The translations under genes and the position numbers were made by a program. This document shows, in pieces, positions 1-5,269 of a DNA stretch of 5,269 nucleotides. Location: NCBI GenBank assembly GCA_031279915.1, contig JAITHO010000130.1, positions 1 through 5,269 on the forward strand. The letters run 5' to 3'. Below the pieces are notes generated by a model that ran no database searches, was not told the DNA's origin, and saw only the letters and a list, made by a program, of their open reading frames with translations. Numbering within the stretch: position 1 is the first letter of the stretch; the number at the start of each line of letters is the position of its first letter. The stretch is from Tannerellaceae bacterium. GTDB lineage: Bacteria > Bacteroidota > Bacteroidia > Bacteroidales > Tannerellaceae.

Positions 1-90
1 CGCGCGAAGGTGTGACTATAAGAACTTGCCTCGCGCCCCTTTTATTAGATTCCTCCAAGAAACCCAGTTCATTCGTCCCAGCCCAGATAT

Positions 91-116
91 GTGATTCCCG
101 CCTTCGCGGGAATGAC
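91..116. repeat. REP-like GC-rich palindrome
   Basis: The arms ATTCCCGC (94-101) and GCGGGAAT (106-113) pair perfectly around a CTTC loop. Two more pairs (G91-C116, T92-A115) flank a single G93/G114 mismatch. The core fits the ATTCCC-N8-GGGAAT pattern of short dispersed palindromes, described as dRS3 in Neisseria and seen as REP-like repeats in many other bacteria. Only one copy lies in this window, so its repeat status is inferred from resemblance. It could also act as a transcription terminator. Confidence 0.6.
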
Positions 117-124
117 TTATTTTT
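94..124 (+). terminator. Possible intrinsic terminator of an upstream gene
   Basis: An 8-bp GC-rich hairpin with a 4-nt loop (94-113) is followed after three bases by the T-rich run TTATTTTT (117-124). This has the geometry of a rho-independent terminator reading left to right. The T run is interrupted by one A, and no upstream gene is visible to terminate, so the call is tentative. The same bases are listed as a REP-like repeat, and both can be true. Confidence 0.35.
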
Positions 125-216
125 CGAGCGAGAACAACCCGTTTAGGGGCGAGAATGATATCTTTTTTTGTACGCCAACCCAAGCTCCCCGTATTAGGAT
201 TATTATTCTTTTGGAT

Positions 217-224
217 TATATTTG
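217..224 (+). promoter_or_regulatory. Bacteroides-type promoter -7 element
   Basis: TATATTTG matches the Bacteroidota primary sigma -7 consensus TAnnTTTG at every fixed position. It lies 44 nt before the ATG at 269, which predicts a transcription start near 229-232 and a 5' leader of about 37-40 nt. No proper TTTG -33 element is seen at the usual distance of about 19-21 nt upstream; the nearest sequence there is TATTAG (192-197). The element would drive the DUF362 gene and the iron-sulfur gene together. Confidence 0.55.
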
Positions 225-268
225 CGGCAGATGTAATATATTAATTCGAACCTATAAGCAATAATTTT

Positions 269-1219
269 ATGAAACGTCGTGATTTTCTTAAGACCAGTGT
301 AGTAGCCGGTGCAGCCTTCGGCATGAGTATAAACGGCATAGAGGCATCGTTGCCAGCGATACATGCAGCGCCCGATTTAGTGGCAGTAATGGGAGGCGAT
401 CCCGCAAGTATGCTGCTTGCAGCAATAAAAGAGATGGGCGGCATAAGCTCGTTCGTCAAAAAAGGACAAAAGATAGTTATCAAGCCGAACATCGGATGGG
501 ACAGAGCTCCCGAACGTGCGGCGAACACTAACCCTGAGCTCATCAAAGCTCTGATCACGCTCTGCTTGTCAGCCGGAGCCGCGAAGGTGTCAGTATTCGA
601 CAATACCTGCGACGACTGGCAGAAGTGCTACAAGTCGAGCGGCATTGAGGAAGCAGTGAAGGCCTCAGGCGGCGTGATGCTTCCCGGCAATAACGATAGC
701 TATTACAAGGAAGTGACGCTCCCCGCCGGCGTGAAGCTCAAGAGCGTGAAGATTCACGAAGCCTTGCTGGAAGCCGATGCCTGGATCAATGTTCCGATCC
801 TGAAGCATCACGGCGGAGCCAAGATGTCGTGCGCAATGAAGAACTATATGGGGATAGTGCTCGACAGGCGCTTTTTCCATTCGAGCGATCTTCAGCAATG
901 CATAGCCGATCTGTGCAGCTGGGACAAGAAGCCGGTTCTGAACATTATCGATGCCTATCGCATAATGGTCAAGAACGGTCCGCAAGGTCGCAGCGTTGCC
1001 GACGTTCAAACGCCCAAGCAACTGCTGGCCTCGCGCAACATCGTAGCCCTCGACGCAGCCGCCCTGGCAGTCTTCAATCAATTTGCTCCTCAGAAGCTGG
1101 AGATGGCCGCCGTTGGACATATCGGCCACGGCCAGTCGCTAAAGCTTGGCTCCACAGATCTGTCGAAGCTGAACATACAGCGCATCAAGCTAAACGAAGG
1201 CGCTAGCGCATTAGACTAA
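269..1219 (+). CDS. Tat-exported DUF362 domain protein
   Basis: This 316-residue protein belongs to the DUF362 family, whose biochemical role is not settled and whose members are often linked to iron-sulfur proteins. Residues 3-8 (RRDFLK) followed by a hydrophobic stretch form a twin-arginine signal; a plausible cleavage site is after A33 (AIHA|APD). Family landmarks are IKPN (71-74), TNPELIKALI (87-96), a run from D170 to G195 with KHHGG and CAMKNYMG, DAYRIM with GPQG (228-240), and NIVALDAAA (257-265). Unlike DUF362 proteins fused to ferredoxin, it has no CxxCxxC cluster motif; its few cysteines (99, 114, 120, 188, 211, 216) are scattered. The ATG is chosen because it places the Tat motif at the N-terminus. 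The gene is first in a two-gene unit, 14 nt before the iron-sulfur membrane gene, so the product is probably the periplasmic partner, electron acceptor or client of that protein. Family assignment is firm; the role is inferred. Confidence 0.85.
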   Translation: MKRRDFLKTSVVAGAAFGMSINGIEASLPAIHAAPDLVAVMGGDPASMLLAAIKEMGGISSFVKKGQKIVIKPNIGWDRAPERAANTNPELIKALITLCLSAGAAKVSVFDNTCDDWQKCYKSSGIEEAVKASGGVMLPGNNDSYYKEVTLPAGVKLKSVKIHEALLEADAWINVPILKHHGGAKMSCAMKNYMGIVLDRRFFHSSDLQQCIADLCSWDKKPVLNIIDAYRIMVKNGPQGRSVADVQTPKQLLASRNIVALDAAALAVFNQFAPQKLEMAAVGHIGHGQSLKLGSTDLSKLNIQRIKLNEGASALD

Positions 1220-1233
1220 AAGCTGATGCGACA

Positions 1234-2826
1234 ATGGGCAAATCTCATATCAATGTTCTGAAAGGATTGCGGGCGCTGCTCGCAATCCTCTTTTTCGCTC
1301 CCCTTCTCCTTTATTTCGTTGACTTCAGCGGTAACATTCCCGAACCTCGCGGGATGCAGTTTCAGATAGTTCCTGCCGTACTGAAGCCGGTTCTTTGGGT
1401 GATATTGTTCCATATTCTGCTGGCTGTTGTGGGCGGTCGGCTTTATTGCTCGATAATATGTCCGGCGGGCGTGTTGCAAGACATCATCAATCGGCTGTAC
1501 TGTATTGGGAAGAAGAAGCGGAAAGGGGCGATGCGCTTCAAGTATCATCCGCCCTACAATATATTAAGGTATACGATAGCCGGAGCAACGGTGATTGCTC
1601 TTGGGCTTGGCTTCACAACTCTGCTTGCGCTGCTTGATCCGTACAGCAACTTCGGAAGGATAGCGGCCAACCTGTTCCGTCCGCTGGTTATGTGGGCCAA
1701 CAACGGCGCAGCGCAGGCTCTGGAATCCATGGACAACTATACCCTCTATCAAGTGACGGTCAAGACGGCAACAACGGCCGGCATCATTGGCGGAGCAACC
1801 GCTCTGCTTCTGTTCGTTGTACTGACGATATGGCGCGGACGGCTATTCTGCAACACGATCTGCCCCGTAGGAGCCGTGCTGAGCCTGCTGTCGAAGTTCT
1901 CCCTCCTCCGCATCACCTTCGACCCCGCAAAGTGCAACAGCTGCGGAAGCTGCGAGCGAACGTGCAAGGCCGAGGCGGTCGACAGCAAGGCTATGACGGT
2001 AGATGCATCCCGCTGCGTGACCTGCTTTAACTGCACCTCCTCCTGCCCCAAGCATGGCTTGAAGTACCGCTTCGCTCCGGCGTTCGGCAAACGTAAGGGA
2101 AGGGCCGACAGCGTGGAGGCAGAGGCTCCGGCAGCCGATAGCTCTCGGAGGCAGTTCATCAGCACAGGCGTAACGGTAGCGGCGTCGCTTCCAATAATTA
2201 GCGCTCTTGCACAGCACGCAGAAACGGTTGTCAATGCCGATCCGACCTTGGATAATATAGACTACGACAATCTTGGGCCTGTAACTCCTCCCGGCTCCCT
2301 TAGCTTGAAACAGTTCAGGGATAAGTGTACGGGATGCCATATATGTGTGGTGCAATGTCCGACGCAGGTGCTCCGTCCGGCAGGCTTCGAGTTTGGGATC
2401 GATTATCTTTTGCGTCCGCATTGCGCCTTTGTGAGTAGTTATTGCAATTACGACTGTATGGTATGTAGCGAGGTATGTCCGTCGGGAGCGATCAGTCTGG
2501 CATCGGTGGAGGATAAGCACACAACGCAAGTTGGCATCGCAACCTTCAACAAGAACCGCTGCGTGGTGCACACTAACGGAACCGATTGCGGAGCCTGCGC
2601 CGAGCATTGTCCGACAACAGCCGTCCACATGGTTCCTTACACCGGCACGCTGACCATTCCGCAGGTGGAGCCCGAGCTGTGCATCGGCTGCGGCGGATGC
2701 GAGTCGATATGCCCCGTGCGTCCATTGCGGGCGATCGTGGTTGTGGCCAATGCAAGTCACCAGCGCATAGATCCGCTTGAGGAAGAGGAATCCGAGCAGA
2801 TCGAGACCGAAGAGTTCGCCTTTTGA
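1234..2826 (+). CDS. NapH-NapG-like fusion: membrane polyferredoxin with internal Tat signal
   Basis: A 530-residue electron-transfer protein, probably moving electrons from menaquinol across the inner membrane. Residues 1-275 follow NapH: membrane spans at about 11-29, 49-67, 111-134 and 177-200; CxxxCP motifs at C72/C76 and C206/C210; and two [4Fe-4S] sites (C234, 237, 240, 244 and C261, 264, 267, 271). The KKKRK loop (93-97) supports a cytoplasmic N-terminus and cytoplasmic clusters. A charged linker then leads to SRRQFIS (304-310) and a hydrophobic stretch to about 326, a Tat-type signal. Residues 360-500 follow NapG, with four more cluster motifs: C365/368/371/375, C404/408/411/415, C443/452/455/459 and C483/486/489/493. 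The tail (515-527) is strongly acidic. NapH and NapG are normally separate proteins of about 290 and 230 residues, so this looks like a genuine fusion in one uninterrupted frame. The gene lies 14 nt after the DUF362 gene, without a strong Shine-Dalgarno site. No napA-like reductase is nearby, so the natural acceptor is unknown. I give no gene symbol because orthology to napH or napG is not shown. Confidence 0.88.
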   Translation: MGKSHINVLKGLRALLAILFFAPLLLYFVDFSGNIPEPRGMQFQIVPAVLKPVLWVILFHILLAVVGGRLYCSIICPAGVLQDIINRLYCIGKKKRKGAMRFKYHPPYNILRYTIAGATVIALGLGFTTLLALLDPYSNFGRIAANLFRPLVMWANNGAAQALESMDNYTLYQVTVKTATTAGIIGGATALLLFVVLTIWRGRLFCNTICPVGAVLSLLSKFSLLRITFDPAKCNSCGSCERTCKAEAVDSKAMTVDASRCVTCFNCTSSCPKHGLKYRFAPAFGKRKGRADSVEAEAPAADSSRRQFISTGVTVAASLPIISALAQHAETVVNADPTLDNIDYDNLGPVTPPGSLSLKQFRDKCTGCHICVVQCPTQVLRPAGFEFGIDYLLRPHCAFVSSYCNYDCMVCSEVCPSGAISLASVEDKHTTQVGIATFNKNRCVVHTNGTDCGACAEHCPTTAVHMVPYTGTLTIPQVEPELCIGCGGCESICPVRPLRAIVVVANASHQRIDPLEEEESEQIETEEFAF

Positions 2827-2852
2827 GGACAGGCGCCGGTAGAGGCAGCCGC

Positions 2853-2874
2853 GTATAGGCCGAATCTCCTATAC
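2853..2874. promoter_or_regulatory. Inverted repeat in the spacer before the GH9 gene
   Basis: GTATAGG (2853-2859) and CCTATAC (2868-2874) are perfect 7-nt inverted arms around an 8-nt loop. The element is 26 nt after the iron-sulfur gene stop and 56 nt before the GH9 start. No T run follows, so a classical intrinsic terminator is unlikely. An operator for a dimeric regulator of the GH9 gene, or a transcript-end hairpin, are the main options. Confidence 0.4.
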
Positions 2875-2903
2875 ATTATATATATGTAGTTCATTGGCCC
2901 CTG

Positions 2904-2910
2904 TAATTTG
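2904..2910 (+). promoter_or_regulatory. Weak candidate -7 element for the GH9 gene
   Basis: TAATTTG resembles TAnnTTTG but is one base short in the spacer. It ends 20 nt before the ATG, implying a very short leader. A second candidate, TATATATG (2879-2886), has one mismatch and would give a leader of about 39 nt. Neither has a clear TTTG -33 element. The bases just before the start codon are A/T-rich, as is common in Bacteroidota leaders, with no Shine-Dalgarno site. Confidence 0.2.
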
Positions 2911-2930
2911 TAATCATTAAAATCATATTC

Positions 2931-5269
2931 ATGAAGAAGCTATTATCATTAATTATCCTAATGTCGAGCATCCTTGGCTTAAGCGCCCAGGAGTTTAAGC
3001 TCGACGAGAAAGCCGGTTACTTCCGTAATCAAGGCGTCGACGTTATGGCCTTCGACGATATCTATCCCGAAGGCCATCAGAGCGGAGTAAGCATCATCAT
3101 GCACGGCAATCGCCTTGCAACCAACGGCGACATCCGCTTTGAGCAAACTCCCGGACAATGGCAGCCCGTTCCCAAGCAGCGATCGCGCACGCTGGATGCT
3201 GCGGGCAATAGCATCACCGCCTCGCTGAGCTTCCCCGATACTTCGCGTCATCTGGCCGGATTCAATCCGATGATCTATCCCGACTTTGTGTTCAATTATA
3301 CGGTCAGGGTTAGGGGTGAAGGAGGAGCGATTGTTGTAACGGTCGATCTTGATCGTCCGATACCTCAGTCGCTGGCCGGCAAGATAGGCTTCAATCTTGA
3401 GCTCTTTCCCGGCGCGCTGTTCGGCAAGCCCTGGATCATGGACAAGGCCAGCGGGATATTCCCTCGCCAACCCAATGGCCCGACTCTGACGCTTGCTGAG
3501 AACTATCCTCTGGCCGGCAACTTTACTCCATCGCCCAAGACGAACAAGGAGCATCTGAGCGGATACCATCGCGGCTATAACCCCATCCTGGCCGACGATA
3601 TCATTGCCGAGCCTTATGCCGTTGGCAAACGCTTTGTGCTCTGCCCCGACGATCAGCTTAACCGCATCATCATCGAATCGCAAACTACGGATCTGAAGCT
3701 CTTCGACGGACGGATGAACCACAACAACGGCTGGTTCGTTCTGCGCAGCGACATCGCTACGGGAGTCAGCTCCGGAGCTCTCAAATGGACAATCACGCCC
3801 AGCGTCGTATCAGAGTGGAAGTATCCTCCGGTAATCCAAACCTCGCAGGTGGGCTATCATCCGCATCAGCCGAAGGTGGCTATCATTGAGCTCGACAGAC
3901 GCGAGAGCAGCCGCGCTATTCCGTCGCTCTACCGGATTACGGAGAACGGCGAGACGGAAGTCTTTGCCGACGCCGGCAAGGAGTGGGGACAGTTTCTGCG
4001 CTACAATTACATCAAGTTCGACTTCAGCGGCGTTGGGGCCGAGGGATTGTATCGCGTGCGCTACGGAGATTCAGCATCCTCGCTGTTCCGCATCTCGCGC
4101 GATGTGTACGATCGTGGAGTATGGCAGCCGGCGCTTGAGTATTTCCTTCCGGTGCAGATGTGCCATGTTAGGGTTAACGAGAAGTATCGCGTATGGCATG
4201 ACCTCTGCCATGAGGATGATGCGCTGATGGCTCCAACGGATTGCAATCACATCGACGGCTATGTTCAGGGTCCGTCGACGCTCACCAAGTACAATCCCGG
4301 CGATAAGGTTCCGGGGCTGAACGTTGGCGGATGGCATGATGCGGGCGACTTCGATCTCCGAGTTGAATCGCAAGCCGGCGAGACTTATATCCTCACCCTT
4401 GCCTACGAAGCTTTCGGAGTAAACTACGATGCGACCAGCATTGACCAGGAGAAGAAGGTGGTCGAGATTCATCAGCCCGACGGACGGAACGACATCCTCC
4501 AGCAGATTGAGCACGGAGCCCTCTCGGTTGTAGGCGCATGGAACAGTCTCGGACGGCTTTATCGCGGAATCATCTGCAACGATCTCCGACAGTACGTACT
4601 CCTCGGCGACGCAGGAGCGATGACCGACGGTATCATCGGTAATGAAGACGACCGATGGGTCTTTACCGAGAACAATCCCAACCGCGAGCTTACTACCGCA
4701 GCCGAGCTCGCCGCCGCCTCCCGCGCCTTGAAAGGATTCAACGACCAACTGGCCGCTCAATCGCTTGCCGCCGCAACGGCTATCTACAACACAACTCCAG
4801 GCGATGGCTGGGCCAAATCAGCTAAGATCCATGCCGCCGCCGAGCTCTTCCTTACCACCGGCAGCAAGGCTTATAAGGATTACATCCTTTCCGAATCTGC
4901 ATTCATTGCCGGTAACGTAGCTCGCTGCGGATGGTTCATGGCTCGCGCTGAGAAGGCGATGAAGGATGCCGCTTTCAGCAAGAGCTTCCGCGCGGCGCTC
5001 GTCAAATACAAAGAGACCCTTGAGAAGCAAAGCGGCGAAACGCCTTACGGCATACCCTATCGCCCGCACATCTGGGGAGCAGGATGGGATATTCAGCGCA
5101 TCGGTTACGAATACTACTTCTTGCATAATGCCTATCCCGACCTTTTTGGGCCGGAGATGGTTTACGATGCGCTGAACTTCATTCTCGGATGCCATCCGGG
5201 ATCGAATACGGCTTCGTTTGCATCGGGCGTTGGAACTAAGTCGGCCATTCCGGGTTACGGACTTAATCG
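2931..5269 (+). CDS. Glycoside hydrolase family 9 (cellulase-type), 3' truncated by window
   Basis: The frame is open for 779 codons plus two bases to the window edge. GH9 enzymes are inverting endo-acting hydrolases of beta-1,4-glucans and related plant polysaccharides. Residues 1-19 form a Sec signal (KK, hydrophobic core, LSA|QEF) without a lipobox Cys, so the enzyme is probably periplasmic. Residues 21 to about 295 are an N-terminal region I cannot assign to a named domain. A cellulase-type Ig-like domain spans about 299-390, starting PPVIQTSQVGYHP (299-311). The catalytic (alpha/alpha)6 domain follows, with GGWHDAGDFD (466-475); D470 and D473 are the expected water-coordinating/base aspartates. 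Further landmarks are PYRPHIWGAGWD (709-720 region) and LGCHPGSN (752-759). Where most GH9 enzymes have PHHR, this one reads PGYGLN (774-779). The catalytic glutamate should lie beyond the window, perhaps 60-80 residues on. The ATG gives a complete signal peptide. No SusC/SusD or other carbohydrate genes are visible, so the exact substrate (cellulose, xyloglucan, mixed-linkage glucan) is open. Confidence 0.92.
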   Translation, partial: MKKLLSLIILMSSILGLSAQEFKLDEKAGYFRNQGVDVMAFDDIYPEGHQSGVSIIMHGNRLATNGDIRFEQTPGQWQPVPKQRSRTLDAAGNSITASLSFPDTSRHLAGFNPMIYPDFVFNYTVRVRGEGGAIVVTVDLDRPIPQSLAGKIGFNLELFPGALFGKPWIMDKASGIFPRQPNGPTLTLAENYPLAGNFTPSPKTNKEHLSGYHRGYNPILADDIIAEPYAVGKRFVLCPDDQLNRIIIESQTTDLKLFDGRMNHNNGWFVLRSDIATGVSSGALKWTITPSVVSEWKYPPVIQTSQVGYHPHQPKVAIIELDRRESSRAIPSLYRITENGETEVFADAGKEWGQFLRYNYIKFDFSGVGAEGLYRVRYGDSASSLFRISRDVYDRGVWQPALEYFLPVQMCHVRVNEKYRVWHDLCHEDDALMAPTDCNHIDGYVQGPSTLTKYNPGDKVPGLNVGGWHDAGDFDLRVESQAGETYILTLAYEAFGVNYDATSIDQEKKVVEIHQPDGRNDILQQIEHGALSVVGAWNSLGRLYRGIICNDLRQYVLLGDAGAMTDGIIGNEDDRWVFTENNPNRELTTAAELAAASRALKGFNDQLAAQSLAAATAIYNTTPGDGWAKSAKIHAAAELFLTTGSKAYKDYILSESAFIAGNVARCGWFMARAEKAMKDAAFSKSFRAALVKYKETLEKQSGETPYGIPYRPHIWGAGWDIQRIGYEYYFLHNAYPDLFGPEMVYDALNFILGCHPGSNTASFASGVGTKSAIPGYGLN

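Larger units (their letters stand above)
1..268. other. Non-coding region upstream of the DUF362 gene
   Basis: I find no convincing gene here. One + frame is open from base 2 to a TGA at 92-94, but its roughly 30 residues resemble nothing I know, so it could be the tail of an upstream gene or simply chance. The minus strand offers only a short ORF of about 18 codons near the left end. The region contains a GC-rich palindrome at 91-116, a T run at 163-169, and an AT-rich stretch from about 190 that holds the promoter of the next gene. An AT palindrome (TAATATATTA, 234-243) lies close to the predicted transcription start. Composition shifts from GC-rich at the left to AT-rich at the right, as expected for a gene-end to promoter transition. 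Confidence 0.6.

Noticed and set aside
2..94. Possible C-terminal tail of an upstream + strand gene
   Set aside because: About 30 codons are open before a TGA, but the residues match nothing and the stop overlaps the palindrome; this is not enough to call a partial gene.
829..1206. Second + frame (125 codons) inside the DUF362 gene
   Set aside because: It overlaps conserved DUF362 motifs in the true frame and its Arg/Ser-rich translation is typical of an out-of-frame reading.
2041..2200. NapH/NapG junction as a frameshift or lost stop codon
   Set aside because: The frame is uninterrupted, the linker is a plausible charged, Ala-rich hinge, and both halves are complete, so a real fusion is the simpler reading.
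1843..2760. Long minus-strand open frame (305 codons) opposite the iron-sulfur gene
   Set aside because: It lies wholly inside a well-supported coding gene, its translation is rich in Arg, His and Cys with no recognisable domain, and it is explained by the codon bias of the opposite strand.
2979..3722. Minus-strand open frame (247 codons) opposite the GH9 N-terminal region
   Set aside because: The + strand frame has a signal peptide and continues into clear GH9 domains; the antisense translation shows no family features.
4071..4760. Minus-strand open frame (229 codons) opposite the GH9 catalytic domain
   Set aside because: It overlaps the DAGD catalytic region of the real gene and its product resembles nothing known.
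1..5269. CRISPR array, tRNA, rRNA, insertion sequence or transposase
   Set aside because: No spaced direct repeats, tRNA-like cloverleaf, rRNA segment or transposase coding was seen on either strand.

Overview
The window holds three genes, all on the + strand, and no RNA genes. The likely source is a member of the Bacteroidota, probably order Bacteroidales. Three things point there: a perfect match to the Bacteroides-type -7 promoter element (TAnnTTTG) before the first gene, A/T-rich leaders without a clear Shine-Dalgarno site, and a long GH9 enzyme of a layout I associate with Bacteroidales. This is inference from style and gene content, not a phylogenetic placement.

Layout. Positions 1-268 are non-coding as far as I can see. 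They contain a GC-rich REP-like palindrome (91-116) followed by a T-rich run that could terminate an upstream transcript, and then a promoter (217-224). Positions 269-2826 form a tight two-gene unit with a 14-nt gap: an exported DUF362 protein with a twin-arginine signal, and a 530-residue iron-sulfur membrane protein. After a 104-nt spacer carrying a clean inverted repeat (2853-2874), a GH9 glycoside hydrolase starts at 2931 and runs off the window end, lacking only its C-terminal part.

The most interesting object is the 530-residue protein. Its first half has the NapH plan: four membrane spans, two CxxxCP motifs and two cytoplasmic [4Fe-4S] sites. Its second half has the NapG plan: a twin-arginine signal, then four [4Fe-4S] sites. 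The Tat-like motif sits in the middle of the chain at residues 304-310. A membrane quinol oxidase module and its periplasmic electron carrier thus appear fused, with six predicted clusters. The partner gene encodes a Tat-type DUF362 protein, and no nitrate reductase or other known terminal reductase is present. A reasonable reading is a quinol-to-periplasm electron pathway whose acceptor or client is the DUF362 protein; that role is inferred.

The GH9 gene is probably a separate unit for periplasmic breakdown of beta-glucan or a related plant polysaccharide. It has a Sec signal, an unassigned N-terminal region of about 275 residues, an Ig-like domain and a catalytic domain with the DAGD motif. 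The usual PHHR motif of GH9 seems to be replaced.
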